From contig MVBO01000015.1 of NCBI GenBank assembly GCA_002261195.1, positions 62,001 through 126,000 on the forward strand: DNA of 64,000 bases. The letters run 5' to 3'. Source of the DNA: Bifiguratus adelaidae (taxonomy: Eukaryota; Mucoromycota; Endogonomycetes; Endogonales). Each line of letters begins with the position of its first letter. The first letter of the stretch is position 1. A model generated the notes under the pieces. It was not told the origin of the DNA and did no database searches. It saw only the letters and a list, made by a program, of their open reading frames with translations. Positions 1 to 14,131 of the stretch are shown here, one piece after another. The position numbers were made by a program, and so were the translations under genes.

Positions 1-438
1 ATCAATTGGATGGATTCGACTCAAGAGGAGATGTGAAGGTCATCATGGCGACTAATCGTATCGAAAGTCTTGATCCTGCGTTGATTCGTCCTGGACGTAT
101 TGATCGAAAGATTGAATTCCCTCTTCCCGATGTCAAAACCAAGCGGCGTATCTTCAACATCCACACCAGTCGCATGACATTAGCGGACGACGTGGATTTG
201 GAGGAGTTCGTCATGTCCAAAGATGATCTTTCTGGTGCGGATATTAAGGTAGAGTTCATCTTGCATAACCTTCTTGCCCTGCTTTACTGACAATACAAAC
301 TAGGCTGTGTGCACTGAAGCCGGTCTATTGGCATTGAGAGAACGGCGAATGAAGGTAACAGCTGAAGATTTTAGAAAAGCAAGAGAGAAGGTCTTGTACA
401 GAAAGAGCGAAGGGACCCCTGAAGGATTGTATCTTTAG
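1..438 (+). CDS. RPT2: 26S proteasome regulatory ATPase RPT2 (3' part)
   Basis: C-terminal part of an AAA ATPase of the proteasome 19S base ring, which unfolds ubiquitinated substrates and opens the 20S gate. The window begins inside the AAA module: the arginine-finger region and sensor 1 appear as [21 protein letters not shown] 55-nt intron (249-303) joins GADIK to [16 protein letters not shown]. The protein ends EGTPEGLYL with stop 436-438. The terminal YL fits the HbYX tail (hydrophobic-Tyr-any) by which RPT2 docks into the 20S alpha ring, and this tail separates RPT2 from the other RPT paralogues. The 5' part lies outside the window. Confidence 0.95.
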
Positions 439-532
439 TCAATATGCAAGTAATGGAATATCTTGCTCAACATTTGTGGCCACCTTTTTCACTTGGGTAT
501 ACGAGTATTCAAGAAAATGTCTTATGTACAAG

Positions 533-1219
533 TTATTCGCTATCTCGGTGTCGTGCAGCTCGTTGTCGCAATGTCACAGGAACTTGATCCATACGCTCCA
601 ACCGATGCATCACGGTGGGCATGTCTAATCGATCCGTATCGCTCTTCCGTACTCGTGCCGCATTACTTCCTTCAATTACGCCAGCCGAAAACTCGATCGC
701 GTACCCTGAAATCCAACCCACCAATATCCCGGCACACGATGCCCATAAGATGTACACGTAAAAGGGGAACAGCACTTGATTGATGCTGGCAATGAGGTGA
801 TAGGGTCCTGAAGCAGCCGACACCAGTATGCGACCGAAAAAGGAGAAGACTGGGCCAAGATAGATGCCGGACTTGAAACCTGCAGACATGCCGTACCAAA
901 TCACGTACACACTGGAATAAAGGATGTAGGGGATGCTTTTCGATAGTGCGGCGAAGAGATATCGAAGACATTCTAGCAGAGTGTATGCTAGGATGCTACC
1001 GGCTAATTTGAAGGCATAGAGAAGCAAAGGCGCGACCAACTCGATCAAATCGGGCTCGTGAGCCTTGTTATTGTCGCGAATTGAATGCGCATGAAATGAT
1101 GGTTGTGGTTTGGATTGGGGTGCATGGTGTATATTATCATCGTCATAGGGTACGTCGCAAGACACAAGCAAGATTAAGAGGAGCAAGGTACTAGAGATTA
1201 CGAGCCATGCTCGCAGCAT
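533..1219 (-). CDS. Predicted multi-pass membrane protein, unknown family
   Basis: Single-exon frame of 228 residues that I do not recognise. It begins with a hydrophobic stretch that could be a signal peptide or anchor (MLRAWLVISSTLLLLILLV, residues 1-19). A polar segment of about 40 residues follows, then three or four hydrophobic segments between about residues 62 and 175. The hydrophilic C-terminal tail is rich in Arg and Asp. The Gly/Ser-rich hydrophobic centre resembles a small polytopic protein of the secretory pathway. The ATG at 1217-1219 is the first in frame. Its 3' end faces RPT2 convergently across 94 bp. The length and the coherent hydrophobicity argue for a real gene. Confidence 0.6.
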   Translation of the reverse strand: MLRAWLVISSTLLLLILLVSCDVPYDDDNIHHAPQSKPQPSFHAHSIRDNNKAHEPDLIELVAPLLLYAFKLAGSILAYTLLECLRYLFAALSKSIPYILYSSVYVIWYGMSAGFKSGIYLGPVFSFFGRILVSAASGPYHLIASINQVLFPFYVYILWASCAGILVGWISGYAIEFSAGVIEGSNAARVRKSDTDRLDMPTVMHRLERMDQVPVTLRQRAARHRDSE

Positions 1220-1290
1220 GGCGTCTTAAGGCCAAGTGGGTGAGGTTGGACACCAACTCTCCGATTAAGGCAATGGCTGACATGTGATTA

Positions 1291-2574
1291 CTAGTTCGCG
1301 CAAAGCTCTTCGGCCGCTGTCCACAATTTGCTGCCAATGTCTGGTGTTTCTGCAGCGGCGGGCATGTTGAGGGCCTTACCATTGTAAAAGTATCCGCCAC
1401 CCTTGAGAACATCCTCGTCATTGGAGGTTGCTGCGTAGAGCAAGTTACGCGAAGCGTGCTCTGGAGTGAGGCCGAAATACATGATGGCAGAGCGCAATGG
1501 GCGCAATATAGCCGGCATATCTGAGCCCAGGGATGCTGTAGAGGCAGGCAAGCAAGCAAGCACGTATTAGCACCGGCTGCTGTCCGTTTGATGGCCTCAC
1601 TTACAGCTGACAAAACCGGGATGAACACAGTTGGAGATGAGGCCTTGCGATCGATAGCGTTTGTTCAACTCGTTTGAAAAGATTTGGTTCTATGCGGGCA
1701 GTCAGGCAAAAGTATGACCATCCAAGTGCAATTACTGACCATAAGCTTCGTGGTGGGATATATAGCGGCGATGAAGAGCTTTTCACATTGCAGATCGCTT
1801 AAATCGATTTTACCTATGATCCGACGTTAGCTTATCCATGGCTTAGAGAAGGCCACTTACCAGAGTATGCAGCGTCTGAGCCAGTGTGAATGACTCTTGC
1901 CCCTGGCGTAGCCAACAAATTGGGCAACAAGAGGGTAGTCAAAAGAAAATGAGAGAGAAAGTTTGCCTACACGCCTGTGAGCATGTTGCCGTGACCACAC
2001 TTGAGGCTCTCACCTGAAAATGAAGCTCATAGCCATCAACTGTCTTCTTTCGTGATGGTTGTATCGTGCCTTGTTCACTCTTTAGTGACTATCCCTAAAC
2101 CCAACTACAACTCAGACTTACCGGCATTGTTGAAGAGATAATCCAAGTGATCGCCACCCTCCTTTTGGAATCGAGCCACAAAGTCACGTACGCTCTGAAG
2201 ACGTCCCAAATCCAAGGTCCACATCTCTACGACTGGCTTCACTTTGGCGGCGGCTTCTGTATCTTGAGAAGCCAACTCTGATCCAATAGCCAAAGTGGCC
2301 TCGAGCTCTTCCTTGACGCGTTGACCCTTTTCCTCGTTGCGGCATCCAATAATCAGACGTTGTACGTTTGATTTGACCAGTCTGAGGGCCAAGGCTTTGC
2401 CCACGCCGTCAGTTCCTCCGGTAAGTATCACCACCTGGACAAGGAAAGTCAATGATGGTGTCAAAGTCATATTCGGGTCAAAGGCTTAATCCTGACCTTG
2501 CCAGTAAAGTCGGCTTGAGGATCGATATAATTCTTCTTGCCGTTCAGCAGGTTCTTTATCATGGTAGAAGTCAT
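1291..2574 (-). CDS. Short-chain dehydrogenase/reductase (retinol dehydrogenase/WWOX-like)
   Basis: NAD(P)-dependent SDR assembled from several exons. Exon 1 (2497-2574) encodes MTSTMIKNLLNGKKNYIDPQ. After a 62-nt intron, exon 2 (2122-2434) carries the cofactor motif TGGTDGVGKA and NNAG. Later exons read YELHFQ, then ANFLSHFLLTTLLLPNLLA, then the catalytic YPTTK (YxxxK), then SNCVHPGFVS. The last exon ends AAEELCAN with stop 1291-1293. The order TGxxxGxG, NNAG, YxxxK, HPG is that of classical SDRs related to human RDH11-14 and WWOX. The substrate cannot be read from sequence. The 3' end is 71 bp from the start of the unknown membrane protein at 1219. Exact borders of the small internal exons between 1564 and 2100 are by eye. 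Confidence 0.85.
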
Positions 2575-2638
2575 GGTGTCTATAAGCTAACAGAAATGAT
2601 ACAACTGTGAAAGTTCTTACAAATCGTGTGCGACGCGT

Positions 2639-4080
<1,442 letters not shown>

Positions 4081-4247
4081 TAATGACTGTGCGCCGAAGC
4101 TGTGCCACAATTTTGATACGATGTGGAAATGAGCAAGAGCACACGAAACAGTTACCGCAGACGCTCAATGCCACGTATAGGGTATATATTTCAGCTACTG
4201 TTACAAGGATGTTCTCTGCGAAAGTACAGTTCTGCGGAGGAAGCAAT

Positions 4248-5407
4248 TCAATCCAGATAACCTTGATCGGATAGCCAACTAAAGCATTGCATGAGTATCT
4301 TGTGCTCATTATTGATTTCTTTTTGTAGCAGAGCTTGGAGGAGATTGGGGCGGTTATTGATACGCATTGAGCGTGGTACATCTGCTGCCTTATCTGTAGC
4401 GTTCATCTTTTGGTTTTTGCGATCCTAGGAATGCGAGTAAGTATTACCTTCAAGTGTACGCGACTGCCTACCTCGGCATCATGTCGAAAAGTACACCTCT
4501 TTCCTCGCCGACAATTCCCTTTCACAAAGTATTTACATGGTTTTGACATTGGACCCTTGGTAGCAGCGGTAGGATTCTTGGACGAGATGGCGTCTCGTTC
4601 CGGATCCATGTCCGAATCGGAATCTAACGAATCCGAACTGTCCGGTTCGTCGTCTGGAGCCGCATCAAGTGTATTGTCGTTCTGTGATCCATCTTGCTTC
4701 TTGACTCGCTTTTGTTGCTCCTGGCGAGCAGCTAATCTTTCCTCTTGTTCCTGCTTCTGTAGGGCATAGCGTCAGCAGTGATCCCATGGCTGTGCACAGC
4801 CCTTCCATACCTTCTTTGCAATATTGGCTTCGGTTGGCCAATTCTTTCTACGCTCTTCCCGCCACTTTTCAATCTCCTCTGGTGTTTCCAGCTTCCGTTT
4901 CAGACGAATCGGTCCTTCATCACCGTCCGTGTTCTTTTTGCGTTTGCCGACATTGGACGATGACTCTGGCGCCGTGCTTGAAACTTGAGGGGTGGATGTA
5001 AAAGTACTCTGTTGATATTGCTGTGGCCAAGTAGTCGTCGCAGGATAGTTGGCATAGGCCAAATCCCCATATTGCATGAGTGGACGATCATAGCTTGCCG
5101 CAGCAGGTGGAGCATAATAGTTGGTATAGTCCGTACTGTATGTGGCAGGTTGATAGGCCGCATAGGATGACTGAGGTGATGAACGTTGTCCTAAAGCATT
5201 CACAGCCAAAGCAGCTGCATCTCCAGCACGTTGCAACCTGTCTTTATTACGTGCTTCGAGGTTGGAGAGAAAATTGGAGGCATGCGGTGGTTGAGCGCCG
5301 TTGACAGGGCCTGATCGTTGCCATTGAGGTTGACGACTGCTAGTATAGGTGGTAGGAGGAGGTGGAGGTGGTCGATAGGTAGGTGGTAGCAAGAATTGTT
5401 GATTCAT
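4248..5407 (-). CDS. NUFIP1-like CCCH zinc-finger protein (box C/D snoRNP assembly)
   Basis: Residues 1-40 are Pro/Tyr-rich after the start MNQQFLLPPTYRPPPPPP. About 150 residues in comes the NUFIP1 signature TPEEIEKWREERRKNWPTEA. A second exon holds an acidic linker and one CCCH finger, CKYFVKGNCRRGKRCTFRH. A further short intron leads to the C-terminal exon, which reads RPNLLQALLQKEINNEH and ends SDQGYLD; that matches the conserved NUFIP1 C-terminus. NUFIP1/Rsa1 is a scaffold that works with the R2TP complex to assemble box C/D snoRNPs, including U3. RRP9, a U3 snoRNP protein, is also in this window. Stop at 4248-4250, start ATG 5405-5407. Confidence 0.85.
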
Positions 5408-5741
5408 GACCAAGTGTTCTGTCCGCAAGACCAAAGAACATCTAAATATTTTTTGAAGCGTGGCTTGAGGCAAGTTTAGAGCTTTATTCACCGTGAACAG
5501 TCTATGGATGCCTTGAACCCATCTAGTCTATACATGCTATCCATAAAGATCAAGTCACGCCATACGCAATGCTCTCTATCCATCTCTCGCTCGCTCTCTC
5601 TCTCACTCACACTACTTCTCCTTCTCTCCGCTTGAAACAAGCGAAATTCGCGTATTTGAGCTCAAATAGGGGTGTTAAGAACACGGTTCCTCTTTAAGTT
5701 TCAGCACTTTGGCTTTGCATTACGTTTAGATTCAAACAGGC
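5408..5741. promoter_or_regulatory. Divergent promoter region with CT-rich tract
   Basis: 334-bp gap between the divergent NUFIP1-like and desaturase genes. Bases 5577-5632 are a strongly pyrimidine-rich run (repeated CTCT and CACT units), of the kind often found just upstream of fungal transcription starts. No TATA element was recognised. No coding signal was seen. Confidence 0.4.
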
Positions 5742-7035
5742 ATGCCTCCTCTAGTATCCGTGCAGGAGGATGTCTCTCCTACACTCTCTCCTTGCTTGAC
5801 GCCTGCCAAGGAAGATTATACACCATCCCTTCCCCTCTCTTCTCATCGCTCTTCATCACCATCTGTTCCCTCACCTGATTCCGACACGACGACTCCGACG
5901 AATACGACATCGGATCCTAGGCATCCTTTATATCTGGGTACATGGCTCCGCTCTATACCCGGTATACGCGACGACATAGCCATGGATAACCTGGATGAAC
6001 CGCATCTGAAGCGAAAGAAGGCCATACTGCAGGATCATCCAGAGATTGTCAAACTCTACGGCACCGACATTCGGACCTTGATCGTGGCCATCATTTCAGC
6101 AGCTGCGCAGGTTAACATCGCCTATTATTTCGGCCGAGTGAATACGCAATGGACATGGCCGGTATTTCTTGGCACGGCATATCTGGTCGGAGGCACCTTC
6201 ACGGCGCTCTACGGTGTCTTGATCCATGAAGCGACACATGGTCTTGTCGGTCGTTCCAAGCTGTTGAATAGGATAACCGGCCTCATTGCCAACATTGGTC
6301 TTCCGGTACCTATTGCCATGTCTTTTCGGCGGTATCATCTGGAGCATCATACGTTCCAAGGCGTTGTAGGATTGGACCCTGATCTTCCTTTGGATTGGGA
6401 GAAGAAGCTGATTCGGGGCAACTTTGTCCTTAAAACGCTGTGGATTCTCATATACCCACTCATGTATGTCGTTCGCGGCATGGCACAAAACAAGCAACCG
6501 TCGACCTGGGAACTCTACAACCTTGCCTTCACCATCTGTATGGACACGCTCATAGTGCAACACTGCGGTTGGACTGGCTTCTGGTATCTCTTCCTCAGCC
6601 TCTACTTTGGCTATTCTCTCCATCCAGGCGCAGCCCATTTTATCCAGGAACACTACACGTTTGATGATGGTCAAGAGACATATAGCTACTATGGCATCCT
6701 AAACACCATCTTTATGAACATTGGATACCACAATGAGCACCATGACTTCACCAAGGTATGTTTAAAATGGATATGGGATTCCACACGACATGATCCTCAC
6801 AGTGGTCTTTCAGATTCCTTGGTCCAACCTTCCTGCTGCTCGCAAATTGGCTTCCGAGTATTATGATACCCTAGCCTATCACACATCCTGGCTCATGGTT
6901 CATTATCGCTTCATCACCGAACGTGATGTCGGCCCACAAAGTAGAGTCGGCCGAACCATGGAAGACTTCAAACAAGGCCGTAAACTTGCTGTACCTAACC
7001 CAGAAGCTGCCGTAGAAGCACTGGCCATTCATTAA
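5742..7035 (+). CDS. Sphingolipid delta-4 desaturase
   Basis: Membrane di-iron desaturase that puts the 4,5-trans double bond into dihydroceramide, giving the backbone of fungal glucosylceramides. A long Ser/Thr/Pro-rich N-terminus (about 65 residues) precedes the Lipid-DES domain (PLYLGTWLRSIPGIRDDI). Three histidine boxes are visible: HEATH, HLEHH and HNEHH. The spacing and the hydrophobic helices between them match DES1/DEGS1. One intron (6756-6813) lies just after HNEHHDFTK, and the last exon ends EAAVEALAIH at stop 7033-7035. The ATG at 5742 is the first in frame. The N-terminal extension is longer than in animal DEGS1; a downstream ATG could also serve. Confidence 0.93.
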
Positions 7036-7218
7036 ACGCCTTGTTGCCATGACTCCTGATGCATGTCCTCCACCTCCTGCATGGTCTCTTTTCACCTCCC
7101 AGCTGAAGTGTTCCATCTGCCAAAGCTTCCCCAATGAAGCAATTCTAAATCTTGGGGACAAATTTCACCTTTGGCTATTCGGAAAGCGCTTTTTGCTCTC
7201 TTTCTGTTGGATTACCTC

Positions 7219-8593
7219 ATGGCTCTTGGTGCAAGGACAAGCCGTCACTTGAAGTTGGTACTACGGACTCCGCAAGTGACACAACTAGCACCAACGCTTG
7301 CTGTCCTGCCGACCCGTCTGTACACATCCACGACCAAGCCGGCTCGGTATGCTGCCGTGGAATCGGCTCCTGTGGTGACACGGACATCGGTGTCGGCTGC
7401 TGCTCAGCATGCCGAAGGACCTTTGAGGAATGACTGGACCCGAGAAGAGATTCAGGCCATCTATAATTCACCATTGATGGATTTGATGTTTTATGCCGTA
7501 AGTGAGATGATAGGCAGATGACAAGATATTGAGTCTTTTGGTTTCAGGCTAAGGTCCATCGTGCAAATTTCAATCCTTTGGAGGTACAACAATCGACGCT
7601 CTTGTCTATCAAGACAGGAGGATGCAGTGAAGATTGCAAGTATTGTCCCCAATCGTCGCGTTACAAGACCAATGTCAAGGCTCAGAAAATGCTGGAAGAG
7701 GATGTTGTCTTGGAGGCTGCTCGTAAGGCCAAGGAGGCGGGTAGTACTCGGTAAGATGGCCTGCGTATGATACAGACATGACTGAAGTTTGTTTAGCTTT
7801 TGTATGGGCGCTGCCTGGCGTGATCTTGCCGGCCGTAAGTCAAACTTCAACAAGATTTTGCACTATGTAAAAGAGATTCGTGCCATGGACATGGAAGTAT
7901 GCTGTACCCTCGGTATGTTGAACGAGGCGCAGGCCAATCAGCTCAAGGAGGCCGGATTGACTGCCTACAATCACAACTTGGATACATCACGCGAATACTA
8001 CCCCAAGATCATCTCAACTCGATCCTATGACGAGCGCCTCCAAACCATCGCTCATGCTCAGGAGGCCGGTATCTCTGTGTGCTCTGGGGGCATCATTGGT
8101 CTCGGTGAACAAGACGAAGATCGAGTTGGTCTTTTGCACACTCTCTCAACACTAAAGCAGCATCCTGAAAGTGTGCCCATCAACGCTCTCTTAGCTGTAG
8201 AAGGTACGCCTCTGGAGAAGCAAGAACCTGTGTCGATTCTAGAGATGGTTCGAATGATCTCGACAGCTCGTATCATTATGCCAAGATCCATGGTTCGTCT
8301 TTCGGCCGGTCGTGTGCGCTTTTCCGTCTCGGAGCAAGCCATGTGTTTCTTTGCTGGTGCCAACTCCATCTTTACAGGTGACAAACTCTTGACGACTCCC
8401 AACAATGTCATGTCTGATGATACCAAGATGTTTGAGCTGTTGAGTAAGTTGACACGTCTGGGATGCCAAAAAGGGCGATATTTACGCGCGACTTTTAGAT
8501 CTCGTACCTAAGCCGCCAAACTTTGCTCAAGGATCGGACAAGAAAGAACAACCGACCTATGTATCCCAATCGGAGGCTGTTGCCTCTGCTTAA
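7219..8593 (+). CDS. BIO2: Biotin synthase
   Basis: Radical-SAM enzyme that inserts sulfur into dethiobiotin, the last step of biotin synthesis, in the mitochondrion. The N-terminal 70 residues from ATG 7219 are basic and rich in Thr and Ala, as in a mitochondrial presequence. The radical-SAM cluster motif is CSEDCKYC, followed by [26 protein letters not shown] and [12 protein letters not shown], all diagnostic of BioB. The late motif [18 protein letters not shown] is also present. Introns: 7498-7547, a second between STR and FCMGAAW, and a third before [13 protein letters not shown]. Stop 8591-8593. The gene ends convergently with glycerol kinase, 192 bp away. Confidence 0.96.
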
Positions 8594-8785
8594 ACAGGGC
8601 AATTTGTTTCTGGTAGACATGTCCTGTCATTTAGACCGAATGTCTCGAGTCTTTTAGACGTTTTTTAGACGTTTTATTGTCAATGCTTGTCGTACATGAA
8701 GGGTGATATCCAAACAAGAATGATCCGGTTGACCCTATAGTTGGGTATACAGAGACGTTGATCTATCAACAAGCATACAAGTGCG

Positions 8786-11483
<2,698 letters not shown>

Positions 11484-12142
11484 ATGTATCGGTTAAAGTC
11501 AGTCTCAGCCAACTTTTCTCTATGCGTCTTGCTATGCCTAGCCGTTGAACTGGCGCCAGTGATGGGCTGTGGATGCTATGGTCCTCGTAGCAGTACTCTG
11601 AATGGCACGCAGTGTGGTCCGGGTGGGGTCGATGTGAACTATGCAGGGTGTTTGTGCGACGTTTGTCCACCCTGTAATACTTGGTAAGTCCAGGAACAAT
11701 AGCCGTCGCTCACACGACTCAACATCTCCTTTTAGCGATCAGCTCAACATGGGTTGTCTATATACAAGGACCCTCTACGATGTCTTTATCACTCCCTCTT
11801 TTGCATTCCCTCAATTCTTTGCGCTGAACGAACCTATTACAAGTTACACCTTTAACGCTCCAAATGCACCAAACACCTCGTAAGTGGTTTCCTTACGGTC
11901 AACAATATAAACAGAAATGAAGCCATTGCTTCAGCTCTGGCGCTAACTTGTCAATTAGCTTTTTAAATGTCTGCATAACACCAAGCTTGCCCGCTGGGCT
12001 CAGCATTAGTCAACAACACGACAACACATTTCAATTGACGGGAACTCCCACAGAAGCATCCAATATGACTGTTTACATGATCACCGTCAAGGGCTCCGTG
12101 AATTATCTGGGTAGAATGTACGCTGTCATGGGTGTATCATGA
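11484..12142 (+). CDS. Small secreted Cys-rich protein with Ig-like motif
   Basis: Three short exons. The first encodes a likely signal peptide (MYRLKSVSANFSLCVLLCLAV, cleavage probably after the VMG/CGC region), then a Cys-rich segment with eight Cys in about 40 residues. After an intron with acceptor near 11735 comes DQLNMGCLYTRTLYD. The last exon contains LPAGLSISQQHDNTFQLTGT followed by PTEASNMTVYMITV, which matches the pattern of putative Ig (He_PIG, cadherin-like) domains. Stop 12140-12142. The role is unknown; a secreted or cell-surface adhesive protein is the best guess. The exact junction after residue 66 is tentative. Confidence 0.6.
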
Positions 12143-12289
12143 ATCATGGCCTCCTCCCTTGTCCTTCACCCACCAGCCAGGTTCCGGGTTAGGGTTGTAA
12201 ATTATGGGGCCTCTCCTAAATAAATATAGGTGAAAAAAGTTGGCAGTTGTTGCTGATCAACAAGCGATCGCCTACATTCGCCGGTAATC

Positions 12290-13027
12290 ATGTCGTTGTC
12301 ACCGCAAGCGCTACGATGTCTGGCTTTTTTGTCACGGCCAAATGCACGATCAACATCACTTCGCTTTCCATTCACCCAAATCACGCACGCTTCACTTCAC
12401 ACCACCGCACCGAGTCTCTCACATATTGGACGAAAAGCCATAATGTATCCCGCCGAAGTAACAATCAGCCATGATACAACACCTATCACCACACCTCGCA
12501 TCTCCTCCGAATACAATAATACACTCTTGACCATCAAAGGACCACTAGGTGAACATGCGCTTCCCATCAAACCCTTTGTGAAGCTCGCCTTTGAACAAAC
12601 GTCTGGAGAGTCATCGGCAACTGCTGGTCAAATCTTGAAGATTGCCATTGATGAGCCAGATGTGAAGCATCAGCGAGCCATGTGGGGTACCACCCGAGCC
12701 TTGATCCAGAATGCCATTACCGGCGTATTGGACGGTTACCGAGTCCCCCTGCGTCTCGTCGGGGTAGGTTACAGAGCTTCACTAGAGGAAGGCGGTATTC
12801 TGGCGCTCAAACTTGGATTCTCACATCCTGTCGATATCCCTATTCCCCATGGCATCAAGGTCAACGTACCTGCACCCAATCGCATTGTGCTTCAATCCAC
12901 TGATCTGCAGCAAGTCAAGGAGTTTGCTGCCAAGATACAACGATGGAGGATGCCGGAACCTTACAATCAAAAGGGAATTTTTATCGGCGATCAAACCATT
13001 AAAAAGAAGGAAGGCAAGAAGAAATAG
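12290..13027 (+). CDS. MRPL6: Mitochondrial ribosomal protein uL6m
   Basis: Intronless, 245 residues. The first 50 residues are a basic, Ser/Thr-rich mitochondrial presequence. The L6 domains follow: NNTLLTIKGPLGEHALPI (first alpha-beta repeat) and YRVPLRLVGVGYRASLEEGG, then the conserved RNA-binding tail RRWRMPEPYNQKGIF-like segment (read here as QRWRMPEPYNQKGIFI). It ends in a Lys-rich tail, IKKKEGKKK. L6 binds 23S-like rRNA near the sarcin-ricin loop in the large mitoribosomal subunit. The ATG at 12290 is the first in frame and gives a normal presequence. Stop 13025-13027. Confidence 0.93.
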   Translation: MSLSPQALRCLAFLSRPNARSTSLRFPFTQITHASLHTTAPSLSHIGRKAIMYPAEVTISHDTTPITTPRISSEYNNTLLTIKGPLGEHALPIKPFVKLAFEQTSGESSATAGQILKIAIDEPDVKHQRAMWGTTRALIQNAITGVLDGYRVPLRLVGVGYRASLEEGGILALKLGFSHPVDIPIPHGIKVNVPAPNRIVLQSTDLQQVKEFAAKIQRWRMPEPYNQKGIFIGDQTIKKKEGKKK

Positions 13028-13149
13028 ACAGACCGTGCTATTATCATTACGGCATGTATGCTGGGATATTTTGAAGTTACAATAGATTTCCATTAAGCAT
13101 GAGACAGCATTTCTTCCCCTACGAGGACCTATGTGCAAACCACCATTTT

Positions 13150-13971
13150 CTAATAAGTACAATAACAGTTGTAACAATAATACCGCGGGCCATAGTAATA
13201 TTGGCATTGCCTCGTGGAGCTGCATTGGCACCTATGATAGTATTGCCGGTTACGTGTCGACAACCCAGCTGCCAAACCAGAGATCAAGATGGCCAAGATG
13301 ACACCGATGCAACAACAGAGCAAAAACCTCTTTTTGGGGGTCATATCGTTATATCCCGTGACGGGGTTGCCGAATGGCGAGTGCTGACTGCCTGGACCGC
13401 CTACGACGTTTCCGTATTGATCGACGGTGGGAACATCCGACATGGTGTTTGCACCATAGGTTTCCGGATAGTAACCGGTCGATTGGGTGGTCGCGCCGCC
13501 CATCTCCCCAGGCATACCCGGCGGTGGTTGATACTTGTATTGCGGTGGATTGGATCCTTGCGCATCGTATTTCGGGTAGCCTGAGGCAGTAGGTGCAGGG
13601 TTGCTGTCGTAGGTGTTTCCGGTATAGGAAGCAGCTGAGCATCCAATGAATTATTTTGGAACATTCCCGACCGGATTAGACTTACCTTCAGATGGTTTCG
13701 TCACACCGGTGGTGTCCGATGTATACTTTTCATTGTAATCGTTCGATCCAAGTCCGGTGCCCGTCGCTCCAGTGGTCCCAGTGGTCCCAGTATTGGAGAA
13801 TGTATTCGAGCTCATGGTTCCAGTACCAGTGATGTCGTGGCCGGTAGAGCTACCAACAGTGCTTCCCAGTCGATTCTCGGCTTCATTGTTAGCGCCTTGC
13901 GCGCAGTTTCCACCTGTGCCGGTATTGAAGCCCGTATTGGACGAGTAGGGATTGCTTTGATTGTACGACAT
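13150..13971 (-). CDS. Low-complexity protein with C-terminal membrane anchor, unknown
   Basis: I do not recognise this protein. Exon 1 from ATG 13969-13971 begins MSYNQSNPYSSNTGFNTGTG and is dominated by Gly, Thr, Asn and Ser with TGTTGT-type repeats. One short intron (about 13625-13680) leads to exon 2, rich in Tyr, Pro and Gly (PPQYKYQPPPGMPGEMGG). About 50 residues before the end there is one hydrophobic helix, RFLLCCCIGVILAILISGLA, with three adjacent Cys. A Tyr/Cys-rich tail ends at stop 13150-13152. This layout fits a tail-anchored, possibly palmitoylated membrane protein with a disordered cytosolic part. Confidence 0.6.
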
Positions 13972-14131
13972 CTCGATAGGCAGAAAGAATCACAGACAAG
14001 AAGCAAGAAAGCGCTTATTTGCTATCGTCTGATCGGCGAAACATTGGATGCAAAAATCATGCATGAAATTGGTCGCTGGGTTTCATAGCCAAAAGGGGAC
14101 AATGGATTGCTTTTTATGGGCAATGTAACGT

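Noticed and set aside
12184-12200. GGGTTAGGGTTG, similar to telomere repeat
   Set aside because: Fewer than two units, located between two ordinary genes; chance similarity.
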